Below are positions 10,101 to 20,100 of a stretch of DNA of 64,000 nucleotides, piece after piece. The DNA comes from Paenibacillus sp. HW567 (lineage in GTDB: Bacteria; Bacillota; Bacilli; Paenibacillales; Paenibacillaceae). The stretch is from the NCBI RefSeq assembly GCF_000374185.1, contig NZ_KB910518.1:4326530-4390529 (forward strand). The letters are read 5' to 3'. The first letter of the stretch is position 1; each line of letters starts with the position of its first letter. Under the pieces are notes generated by a model that was given only the letters and a program-made list of their open reading frames with translations, was not told the origin of the DNA and searched no databases. The position numbers and the translations under genes were made by a program.

Positions 10101-13100
10101 CCGGATCACTTTGCCCAGCGGCATCAATAATTTGAACGGCCGGCACATACGCTGACAGCGTCTCCTGCACCGGGTTTCCGTCCTTCAATACATATTTTGT
10201 GCGCATCATGAGATGTCTGCCGGCCAGGAAAGCAGCCGCCTGCTCAAGCAGTTCCCCGTCTATGGCCATGTCAAAGAAGCGGATAAAGGGTAAGTTGTAC
10301 GCCACCAGCTCGGGATTCATTTTTTGCAAAAACCAAATACGCCTTTGCGCGTGTGACAAGGGCATACTTGTCCGGGCGGACTTCACCTCCTGCTTAGTCA
10401 CGGCCCCGGCCTCAGTTCTCGTGCTCAGCTTCTGCTCTACCAGATTCCCCAGAGATGATACCGTCAGATGGGTGAATACATCCTGAATAGTCATGGCTAC
10501 ACGGTACTGCTCATGGATTCGGTTCGCCATCTTGATTCCCATGATCGACGTGCCGCCAAGCTCATAGAAATTATCTTGAATATCAATGCTTGGCATCTGG
10601 AACAGGTTGCCCCAGATCCGGGCTATTTGCCGCTCAATCTCCGTATAGATATGATCTGCCCTTCCGGTTAGGCGGACATTGATTTCAGCTTCCGGAAACT
10701 TGATCTGCGCTCTGATTGCAGGGGCGAGTTCAACCGGCAAAGGACGGTTCCAGAACAGGTCATTATTGAACTGGATGCTGCCGACCACAATGTTATTTAT
10801 TTGTGTGCTTAGGATTTGGTCAAAGGCATGAAGCGCGTGGCGGGGCAGAATTGAGCGAAAGGCAACCTCCAGGCTGCCGCCCGTATTCTTCGCCATGCCG
10901 GTGTTCCTCCATGTCGTCCAGTTGATCGAAATTATGCGGGTATGCCCGGTCGGCACACCGGAAAACGCGTCCAAATAGCTGTTCCCCGCCACATAATCTC
11001 CTAAATATATGCCCCCCACTACAGAAGCGATGGATGAAAACAACAGAAAAAAATCGGGCGGGTTCTCACGGGTCAACTGATACAGATAATGGGTTCCTTT
11101 GATTTTGGCGGCGACGGAGGCTGCAAATAGCTCCCGATCCTTCTCAACCAGCAGACCGCTGCCCGGAAGGCCCGCCGCGTGGATAATTCCGTCTATTTTC
11201 CCAAGCTGACTTGTGATTCTGCTGATAACCGGCGATAATTCGTCCAGCTTGGCAACGTCCGCACTGTATGTGTATAGCTCTGAACCGTTGCGCTCCAGAT
11301 GCTTCAGACTGCGGATCAGCTCCACTCTCCCGTCCGGCTCCTGAGCCGATTGGATCAGCTCTTCCCAGGTTTCGCGCGCAGGAAGCCCGGAACGGCTGAT
11401 TAATACAAGCTTCACTGGGTGGTGCAGAGCGATATGCCGCGCCAGCTCCAAGCCGATCCCGCCCGTTCCCCCGGTTATGACATATACGCCCTGCTCCTTA
11501 AAGCCTGTCGCAGAATGTTCGAAAGCGTCCAGATCAACAGGCGTTAATTGCGGGTAATACTTTCTTCCTTCCCGAATCGCAACTTGGTAGTATTCCGATT
11601 CGCTAAATACCTCTTCGGCGAGTTCACGGACCGATGTTGATTCACCGCAATCAATGCATCTGCAGCGGAGTCCGCCGTATTCCTCGGAAATGACTTTCCC
11701 CATCCCGTAAAGCGATGCGAAGCATGGATAAATCTTCTGGTCTGAAGGCATAACCTTCTGACCGTTCTTTCCGGCTATAATAACCTCTGTCAGGTCCGTC
11801 TCCTGCTTGAGCCATGCCTTCGTCAGACACAGCAGCGGATATAATGTATGGGTTAATTGCTCCTCTATATCCCCGTTGCTCCCGATATCAGAGTCATCCA
11901 ATCCGGCTGCAAAAAGAATTTTGCTTATCTTCACGGAGCCTATATCGTTCATCAATCGGCAGAAGTCTGCTTCCGTTCCATTTACACCGTATAGTGTCGG
12001 GCTCTCCCTGGAGTACGCTGCCGCAAGCCGGGCATGAATGACGTGCGGGGTGTGCAGGGAGATTTCATCCGCCAGCGCCTGGCCCCAATCTGCCGGACCT
12101 GTGAATACAAGGATTGCCGCTTCGCTCGTATGCAGCGGCTGAGAGGGTTCTATGTTTACGGGCAGCCATTGAATATTGTGGTAGAGCTGGGACTGCGGCG
12201 CTTCTTCGTTCGGGTTGGACGTATCCTGCAGATCGGGCTGCTTCTGAGCTGCAAAACCCGATTTGGCAACTGCGGTTGGCCATAGCTTGATCTTCTCAAA
12301 GGGATAACCGGGCAGATTCAGCTTTTGCCGCTTCTGGGGGTATAAAGCTGCCCAATCCACGGATAATCCGCAGATATATCGCTCAGCCAGCCTTTTATAC
12401 GTTAATTTTAAATTCCGGCGGTTAATCTCGAACGCATCCGCAGCAGCTAACGCAGCTTCTGTCATGACATTGCCGCTTATATAGATGCCATCTTCGCCCG
12501 ATAAGCCGGTTCGGGATACATCCGCATTTGCCAACTGCTTCATGAACTCGTCTCTGGTAGCAAACACGAACGCAGCCCTGCTCTCAGCTTGACCTCTGCC
12601 GGTATTGGCCGTATAGCAAAGATCCTCGAGATCCACTGAATCATCGGCTTGTAAAAAGGCGTGATACGCTTGGATTAATCGTCTCAGGCCATGTGCTGAT
12701 CCTGCGGACATAGTTAAGAAATAGAACGGAGGCGGCCCTTCCGATTCCTGATGCTTCATCTCTGGAGCTTCCTCCACCACTACATGGCAGTTCGTACCGC
12801 TGAAGCCGAAGGAATTGATGCCGGCCCGCAGCAGCGTATCTCTTCGTTCCCAGTCTTTCACCTCCGTATTCACATAGATCGCAGAGTGCTCGGCGTCAAT
12901 AAAGGGATTGGGGGACTGATAGTTCAAGGATGGAGGGATTTTTTTATGCTGCAACGACAATATGACCTTGAGCAATGACGCTAAACCTGAGGCAGCCACT
13001 GTATGTCCAATATTGGTTTTGACCGAACCAATGCCACAAATATGAGGAACATCCGTATATTTTTTAAATGCATCGTTTATCGCCTGCAATTCAATGGAGT

Positions 13101-14151
13101 CCCCCAGCAGTGTACCTGTACCGTGGGCTTCCACATAAGAAATCGAGAGCGGATTAATCCCCGCCTTCTCCCAGGTGCGGATGAATAACCCTGTCTCTGC
13201 CTCCGGGTTTGGAGCGGTTAAGCCATTGGAGGCCCCGTCGGCATTGACTCCGCTTGCCTTAATAACGGCATAGACGGGGTCCCGATCCTTCAACGCCTTC
13301 TCTAATGGCTTAACAAGCAGGGCTGTGATGCCTTCGCTCCAAACCGTCCCGTCGGCATCCTTGTCGAACGCCTTCACCTTTCCAAGGGAGGTCTCCAGAT
13401 CCGCTAATTTCCCTGCTGCTTGCGGAATAACCATAAGGTTGACACCGCCAACCAGTGCCGTCTCACATTCCTTGTTCGCTAAGGCCAAGCAGGCTTGGTG
13501 TAATGCCACCAAGCCGGATGAGCAAGCTGTATTTACAACAATGGCGGGTCCACGAAGGTCCAGAAAGTAGGAGAGCCGATTGGCTAACAGACCTACCAAA
13601 GAACCCGTCAACGAAGAGATATCCTCCTGCTCGAGCAAAGCGCGGTAGTGGGACTGATAAGCCGTTTCCAATCCTACAAAAACGCCTGTGTTCGAATGCT
13701 TCAGCTTATCTCCGCCATATCCTGCGTCTTCCATCGCATGGTATGCCGTCTCCAGGAACAGTCTTTGATAAGGCTCCATCGCCATGGCTTCCTTCTCGCT
13801 GATCCGAAAAAACGGATGGTCAAAGTGGGCGATTTGCTCCAGATAGCCTGCTTGATGATTGGACTGTGCAAGCAGCTCCTCTAGTTCCGGGATAAACGGG
13901 GAGAGGTCCTGCAACCGTTCCTCCGGAAACGCTCCGATGCTGTTGATCTTCCCCAGCAAATTTCCCCAAAATTGCCGGGGGGTATCGGCTCCGGGAACAC
14001 GGCACGCAATCCCGATCACAGCAATATCCTGCCGCTTCACATCTGAGGAGCGGTTGACCTTTTCCAGAATAGCTACAGCCATTTCCTGATTCAGGTATCC
14101 TGATTTTAACAACTGTAAAATGTGATCATTGATCTCTTTACGGTTAATCAT
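7150..14151 (-). CDS. trans-AT-type PKS-NRPS: KS - KR - ACP - C - A - PCP
   Basis: About 2333 aa. An N-terminal helical docking segment (about 1-40) is rich in charged residues. KS at about 42-470 has TACSSG, EAHGTGT and NIGHTVAASG. There is no AT. The linker carries a DWxxLYP-type motif typical of trans-AT modules. KR has its Rossmann motif TGGTGGIG near 890 and catalytic Ser and Tyr in LLFSSIAS and DYVAGNSY. ACP Ser is near 1204 (ELGGTSI). The C domain has an intact HHILTDG near 1394. The A domain (about 1720-2220) has pocket residues that I read as D-I-F-H-M-G-M-I-W-K, which I cannot assign. PCP (DIGGNSL) is followed by a basic tail ending KRLRNMRG. The ATG at 14157 has no spaced Shine-Dalgarno. 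The ATG at 14151, six bases after GGGGG and overlapping the previous stop (ATGATTAA), is preferred. It should extend with a beta-hydroxyacyl unit and then add one amino acid. Confidence 0.96.
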   Translation of the reverse strand: MINRKEINDHILQLLKSGYLNQEMAVAILEKVNRSSDVKRQDIAVIGIACRVPGADTPRQFWGNLLGKINSIGAFPEERLQDLSPFIPELEELLAQSNHQAGYLEQIAHFDHPFFRISEKEAMAMEPYQRLFLETAYHAMEDAGYGGDKLKHSNTGVFVGLETAYQSHYRALLEQEDISSLTGSLVGLLANRLSYFLDLRGPAIVVNTACSSGLVALHQACLALANKECETALVGGVNLMVIPQAAGKLADLETSLGKVKAFDKDADGTVWSEGITALLVKPLEKALKDRDPVYAVIKASGVNADGASNGLTAPNPEAETGLFIRTWEKAGINPLSISYVEAHGTGTLLGDSIELQAINDAFKKYTDVPHICGIGSVKTNIGHTVAASGLASLLKVILSLQHKKIPPSLNYQSPNPFIDAEHSAIYVNTEVKDWERRDTLLRAGINSFGFSGTNCHVVVEEAPEMKHQESEGPPPFYFLTMSAGSAHGLRRLIQAYHAFLQADDSVDLEDLCYTANTGRGQAESRAAFVFATRDEFMKQLANADVSRTGLSGEDGIYISGNVMTEAALAAADAFEINRRNLKLTYKRLAERYICGLSVDWAALYPQKRQKLNLPGYPFEKIKLWPTAVAKSGFAAQKQPDLQDTSNPNEEAPQSQLYHNIQWLPVNIEPSQPLHTSEAAILVFTGPADWGQALADEISLHTPHVIHARLAAAYSRESPTLYGVNGTEADFCRLMNDIGSVKISKILFAAGLDDSDIGSNGDIEEQLTHTLYPLLCLTKAWLKQETDLTEVIIAGKNGQKVMPSDQKIYPCFASLYGMGKVISEEYGGLRCRCIDCGESTSVRELAEEVFSESEYYQVAIREGRKYYPQLTPVDLDAFEHSATGFKEQGVYVITGGTGGIGLELARHIALHHPVKLVLISRSGLPARETWEELIQSAQEPDGRVELIRSLKHLERNGSELYTYSADVAKLDELSPVISRITSQLGKIDGIIHAAGLPGSGLLVEKDRELFAASVAAKIKGTHYLYQLTRENPPDFFLLFSSIASVVGGIYLGDYVAGNSYLDAFSGVPTGHTRIISINWTTWRNTGMAKNTGGSLEVAFRSILPRHALHAFDQILSTQINNIVVGSIQFNNDLFWNRPLPVELAPAIRAQIKFPEAEINVRLTGRADHIYTEIERQIARIWGNLFQMPSIDIQDNFYELGGTSIMGIKMANRIHEQYRVAMTIQDVFTHLTVSSLGNLVEQKLSTRTEAGAVTKQEVKSARTSMPLSHAQRRIWFLQKMNPELVAYNLPFIRFFDMAIDGELLEQAAAFLAGRHLMMRTKYVLKDGNPVQETLSAYVPAVQIIDAAGQSDPEQFVRMNIHQQKMKPFNLEMPPYRIYLYTLSDERACLYINFHHILTDGWSIDIYYRELFSLYQSFLHQQPPRLPELGCDYFDWIIEQQAWEESEAFVEHEQFWLKELSKPLPVLNLPSDHKAAAVQTYRGSFHKFTICGELYRKLKAHLETQQITANNFLLSAYFLLLHNLSQEQDIIIGLPTSGRNEQKWESVAGIFINTLCIRVQFQGISTFMELQDTVKQKVWSAIDNAQYPFDLLVEKVNPERDLSRNPIYNVLFQFYDKLYLENEGISPFELSCLAQETEQQIEISFEYNSDMYSEGTISSFAGYFLNIIGQVVDKPECLLQEVTLLRRQEQTVLLSRFQGEQLELEDDQTVHRRFEDQVQKNPEATALVFEERQMSFREVNEKANQLAWMLIGSGVERNTPVGIFVDRSCWTVIGILAVLKAGGAYVPLDPGYPEARIAYILAHSGAKLLLTENRYLQSVAAFAQDGGISVINLSPVKEQTTVSQMYLTDYKEALSCVNPCTGSHGSDWMYIMYTSGSTGKPKGVLVTHSNVLNFVEWSIGELQLQPGDALLLVTSISFDISVFEIFAALLSGARLCIAAKEHLKDTERLLAYMEANQITIWHSVPSLMVQLMTYIRHNQGRAGQSPVLHQLRHLMLGGEAWSTSLAQSLRVTFPQAEIRNMYGPTEATIWVSSYILAPETDESHHIMLIGRPIANNQLIILDQYGNVCPQGVVGEIYIAGNNVAQGYYNDEEKTRMAFIPQNNGQIYYRTGDLGRYLPEGNVEFTGRRDQLVKVRGYRIELGEIEQALRELTSLQQMAVTTVKDGETNKIICLYTGGQPIPQNQLKEAVRQRLPEYMIPAQFFHVEQFLLTPNGKMDWRSMESLIVRETAGSMDAAEIRNEADKKLSEIWRKLLGIPVAGIQDNFFDIGGNSLLIVQMQGLIQQEFFQDIPIMDLFKYTSIEKLSDYLQEHTAKTSSVETGQKRADMRKRLRNMRG

Positions 14152-17100
14152 CCTCATCCCCCAACTCGTTGTTATCCAGGTACTGCAATATATTCTCTAT
14201 CGACACCTTCCCCTCGACAAACCCGGACAGCTTATCATTGAGCTCAATTCGCTGTAAGTCCCTCGGGCCTGCTTCCTGCGGCAATTCGCTGGGGCTATGC
14301 TTCTGCTCCAGGTATTCCGCCATTTGGGCAATGGAGGGATATGCAAACAAGGTCGCAATGTTGACACAACCAGGATAGACGTCATCCATTTCCCTGACTA
14401 GGCTTGTAGCCAGTATCGAGTTTCCGCCTGTTTCCTGAAAAGGCAGATACACATTGACCTCAGCTACTCCCAGCACCCTTTGCCATATCGCTGCCAGCGA
14501 GGTTTCATACGAATTGTAGCTGTGATTATTTCTGCCTTTTAAAATAGGCCCGATGGGTGATACGTTTATAGCTGCTTTGGCTTCAGGAAGGAAGTCTCCC
14601 GTTCCCCTGGCAATCATCTGCGGCGGGACGGCAAAAGGCAACGAGTGGCCGCCTCCCTGGAAATAGAGCTCATTGATTTCACCGACAATAATCCGGGAGA
14701 GCTTCATCTGCAAAACAGCATCCAGGATGCTGATCGCCTGCTCCTCAGTCAATCCCAGGAAGGGAGAGCGCCCCTCCTGAATATCATATTTCAGGGTCAT
14801 GCCGACTTCCTTCCATGCAGGCCAATTGACGGTAACACTCCTGCGGTTATTCGCTTGCCTGTAGTCGCTGAACCCATCCAGGTATGCATTGGCAGCCGTG
14901 TAATCCGCCTGGCCCAGCCCTCCCAGCAGGCTCGTAACCGAGGAAAACAGTACAAAATAGTCCAGGTTATCCTGAGCCGTATACTGATCCAATAACCAGG
15001 TTCCTGTTACTTTTGGAGCAAGCACCCGCTTTAACTCCCGCTTCTCTTTGTTAATCAGCAGCCCTTCCCCGGCAATGCCCGCGCAATGGAATAGACCATG
15101 AATCCGTCCATATTTCGTGCGGATGGCCTGCAATACACCTTGCAATTCATTAGGATCGGCAATGTCTACGGTATACAAATCCACCTCAGACCCGTTAGCT
15201 TCGATCCGGCGAATCCTTTCGATTTGGCTTGGGCCGGGCGGCAGCGTTCCCCTGTTCAACAGACAGAGATGAACCCGTTGCTTCCCTGATAGATAATGGG
15301 CAACCGCCAGTCCGATACCGCCAAGCCCTCCGGTTACGACATAGACGCCATTTTCTTGTAAGGACACACCGCCCGCTTCCGCAGCTCCCGGCAGCCGCTC
15401 TTCGAAATGTTCGATATAGCGGGTGTTGTCCCGGTAGGCCACTTGGAAATCCGCCGTGCCGGACCATATCTCTTCCCAGACAGTTGCTGGATCTGTAGCA
15501 TTGTCGATATCAATACAGCGGCAGTTGAATTGCAGGTATTCCTGGGGAATCACTTTAGCCATACCGAACAGGACCGCATGATGCGGGTTCAGCACCGGTT
15601 CATACCGGCTCACCCTAAACGTATGGTCGGCAACGAAGATCAGGTTCAGCTCTTGATGATACTGCCCGTTCAGCAGCTCCGTTACCAAATGATAGAGGTT
15701 ATAGACACCCCTGTTCTCTGCGGCATGGAGGTCCTCTATCCCGGCAATGCTTTCGTCGGCAAGGCTCAGGCAGTGAATAATATTCCGGACCCCTCTATTG
15801 GAAAGCTCTCTCAGCAAAAGAGGGTATTCTTCGCCCGACCTGATGCTGTACCGATTAGCAGCGATTTGGTGATAATGGGTTCCCGGAGTGACCTCAATGA
15901 GTTCAATCTCTTGCTTTCGCAATTCGCGAAGCAGAGCCTTGCTCTTGGTTCCGGTTCCCCCTATGAACAGCCAAGCACCTTCGTTCGGCTTGGTCCCTCC
16001 GGTTTTTTCTCTATAATCGGGCAGCCATTGCAATTGATAGTGTTTCCCTGAAGTGTTCGACAGCTTCCGGCTGTGGTCGCCAATCCAATGACGAACAGAT
16101 TCATAGGCATAGGCCGGCAGTTCGGTCAGCCGGTAAGGCTTGCCCTGATATAGACGATTCCAGTTGATATCCGCTCCATCCGTGTACAATCGCGCGATTT
16201 TGTGCACATTGTCCGCAGCGAACAACGTCTCTTCAACGCTCCATTCATCAATCAGGCTCTCTGCCAGCCTGTTTAATTTGAGCTTATCCTCCTCAAGCAG
16301 CCCCTCTTCGTCATAAGCCTTCCGGTCATATCTAATCCTGCTGGCCTTGTAATAGATTCTCTGATCGTGATCCGCCGCTTGCGGGAGGCCCGCCTCTTGC
16401 AGATATTTGAACTTGGCGCGCAGCTCGTTGCCGGTCCGGAACAGGATCACGATTCGATGCTCATAATGGCCCCGGCTGGTGTTGGCGGTGAAGCAAAGAT
16501 TTGGCAAATCCAGCGTGACTGATTCGTTGATCTTAAGAATGTAACGCTTGATTAATGCTCTCAAGGCGGCTTCCGTCTTCGCTGACAACGCCAGAATATA
16601 CCAATCCTGCTTCTCCTCCTGCGGATCGCTGAAGGCCGGAGGCTCCTCCAGCAGGATATGGCAGTTCGTCCCGCTAAATCCAAATGAGCTGATGCCACAT
16701 CTGCGAGGTGTGGACGAGCCGCTCCAATCCTGAAGCTTGTCATTGACATAGACAGGAGAATCGGCAAATTCTATAAATGGATTCGGATTCTTGAACTGTA
16801 GTACCGGAGGCAATTGCTTATGCTTGAACGCCAGAATCATTTTGATGACTGACGCCATCCCTGAGGCACCGACCAAATGACCGATGTTGGCTTTCACGGT
16901 GCCTGCGGCACAGAATTGCTTTTTATTCGTGAACCGCCTGAAGGCATTGGTAATCCCTTTGATTTCAATGGGGTCCCCCAATGGGGTTCCGGTTGCGTGG
17001 GCCTCGATATAAGAGATCGTTTCAGGATCAATGTTGGCCGCTTTCCAGGCGGCGACCAGTACTTTCTCCTGCGCTTCGGCATTCGGTGCAGTTATACCGT

Positions 17101-20100
17101 TGGACGTTCCGTTGTTGTTCATCTCCGAACCCTTGATTACGGCATGAATTACATGGTGGTCTTGCACCGCTTCGTTCATCCGCTTCAGGATAATCGTCCC
17201 TGCGCCCTCGCCCCACATTGTCCCGTTAGCCTCGGCATCGAAAGGACGGATCATTTCATCAACAGAATCTATGAGAGAGTTATGCTGGGTAGGAAGATAC
17301 GCCAGCGATACACCTGCCACAATCGCGATATCAATCTGTCCCTGCTTCAGGGCCTGCGTCGCCAGACATATTGCGGTCAGACTGGAAGAACATGCTGTAT
17401 CCACAACCAGGCAAGGACCATTCAAGTTAAGATAATAAGCGATTCTGCTGGCCAGAATGCCAGTCGAGCCTGAAGTCACTTTCAAGGGGTCCAGGATATC
17501 CACCCTGTTGTTATACTCATTCCGTCCGGTGGTATCCTTTCCGACATACACGCCGGTTCGCGTACCCGATAGGATTCGGCCGCCCAGACCGCTGTGTTCG
17601 GCAGCCTGATACACATTCTCCAGCAGCAGCCGTTGCTCGGGGTCCATCAATGCTCCTTCTTTAGGTGAAATGCGGAAAAAGGCGGAATCAAACCGGTCAA
17701 TCTCCTCCAAATACCCCCCCTGGCAATACGCATTGTCCCCGGGACTGATCTGGTGTGCAGCCAGGTAACTGTCGGTATCCTGTCTTCTTGACTCGGGAAA
17801 TGGCCGGATGGCGTTGACTCCTGAAGTCAGATTGCGCCAGAATTGTTCGGCATCATCTGCCATTGGGAACTTGCAGGCGTATCCAATAATGGCATACTCA
17901 TCGCTCTTGGCGGGGTGAGGGCGCTCGCCGGATGAAGTTTCAGTCCATTCTGCCAGCAGCCTTTTTGCCTCTTCTTTGGAATATTTACTCCCCTTGAACC
18001 CTTCCAGAATACTATCCAGATTAAGCGCAGCAGGCTGACTGATCTGTTGGCTGTCCAGATAACCGGCCATTTCATGGATGGTTGGATATCTGTAAATATC
18101 CGTAACGTCAAGCGTGCCGGGATGACGCTCGTTCCAGCGCTTGTGCAGATGCGCGGCATGAATGGAGTCCCCGCCCAACTGATGAAAAGAATCGAACACG
18201 CTGATCGAGGCGAGTCCAAGAATATCCGCCCATACCTGAGCCAATTCCCGGTGGGTGGCTGTATAACCTTCCGACTCCTTCACGGTGACTTGCGTCTGCC
18301 GGATCGGCTGCTCCTCCCGGTGCGGCTTGGTGAACAGAGTCTGTCTGATCTCATCCGCCAGCCGGAAGGGCCATACGTTCTCCAATTCAAGCAGCTTGTT
18401 CCGAACATTGAGCTTGCCGACGATGGTCCGAAACATCCGGTGGCGGATAACCAGATCCAGCGCTTGCAATGCCTGGTGGGTGGGCAGGAACTCAAAAAAA
18501 TGCTTGTCCTCCTGCAGGGAAAGCTTGGACGCGGTCGCTTCCCAGGTGGACCAGTTTATGACCATCACGTTCGGCCCTTGCAGCTTGAGGGTTTCTGCCA
18601 GGCCATCCACAAAAGCATTGCCCGCCGTGTAGGCAAGCGAGCCTCTTCCCCCGGTAATGCTGACAGCCGAAGAAAACAAGAGGGTAAATCCGGTATTCAT
18701 GGGCTGGGTAAGCGTGTATACCAGCCAGCTTCCATAGGTTTTCACCGCATGTCTTTGTTCAAATTCCTGCTCACTCATCCCAAAATTCTCGATGTCCCCT
18801 ACTCCAACTCCGGCACAATGGAACACGCCGTTGATGCTCCCGTGCTGCTCCCTGACCCGTTGGACGGTCCGCCGGAGCTGAGCTTCGTCGCAAATATCTA
18901 CACAATGGTAATCCAGCGTAAAGCCCAGAGCTTCAATTGCCAGAATGCCATTGATTTTTTTCAGCAGCCGTTGATCTTCATTTTTTACAATGATTGATTG
19001 CCAGGATTCTCTGTCAGGAATAGCCGTTCTTCCCAGGACGATCAGCTTCACTCTGTTCTTCTGGCTCAGATACTTGCAGACCTCTAATCCCAGGAGCCCC
19101 AAGCCGCCGGTAATCAGGAAAGTGTCTCCTGCTTCTATGCCCGGCGCCTCGCCGGCCTGCTGCGCACTATCCGCCCTCTTGATGACTTCAACGTACCGGC
19201 GGCCATGACGCAGCGCAACCGAGTAGTCGGCAGATGGCACTTCCAGCTCTACCAGAAGTGAATCCATATCTACAGGCTCATGGCTGATGTCAATATGCCG
19301 CACATGGAAGGCACGATTCTCGTGCAGAATGGATTTCCCTATTCCGTAGAGCGTGTGGCCGAATGGGTCAGACACCGTATCCCTTGGCTGCAGAACATGG
19401 GCATTTTTTGTAATCAAGGCAAGGTCCAGATTCTTATTAAGGCTACCGGCGGCCTGCAGGGCTTTCACCAAATACAGCAGATTCATCACTGTCTGATTGA
19501 AGGCAGCCTTGAAATCCTCCAAAGAATCCGGCAGCCCGGCCCGGAAAGGCGCTGCATACAGAATTTGCTCAACGGCCCAAATATCCAGCTCCCCGCAGAG
19601 TGCGGTGAAATCTTCAACCGAATTGGATACACAATAATGCGCGGCGTTTATTTTTTGATAGGGTTTACCGATTTCTACAAGGATGCAGCCTTCTCCCCGG
19701 AGGGTCCCAAGAAGCTGAGTCTCCCATAGGGCTGTATCTGTCTCATGCACAATCAGCAGGACGTTATCACGGGCAGCCCGCGTGACTGCAGTTTGCCTGT
19801 TCTCTTCTACCCATTCAGCCGTATAATACAGTTCATCCTGGAATACCTCTTCCCCCTTGACTTCCGCCGGCCAGTATTTCGTCCGTTCCAGAACATTGCC
19901 GGGCATAGCCAGTTTTCGGCAGTTAGGGTAGAGCAGTCGCCAATCAATGCTGGCGCCCTTGATGTACAGGCGGGCAACCTGCTCCCAGAGCATTTCATTG
20001 TCTGCCTTCTTTTGCAGCAGCTCCTTAATCACTTCGTTTGCGACTTTATCCAGTGCGATTTTTTCGCCTTCTCTAATCTCCCAAGCTTCTATCAGCGATT

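Noticed and set aside
18047..18997. Plus-strand open frame of about 316 codons
   Set aside because: It lies opposite conserved KR/ACP sequence of the bimodular PKS, with no motif and no ribosome site.
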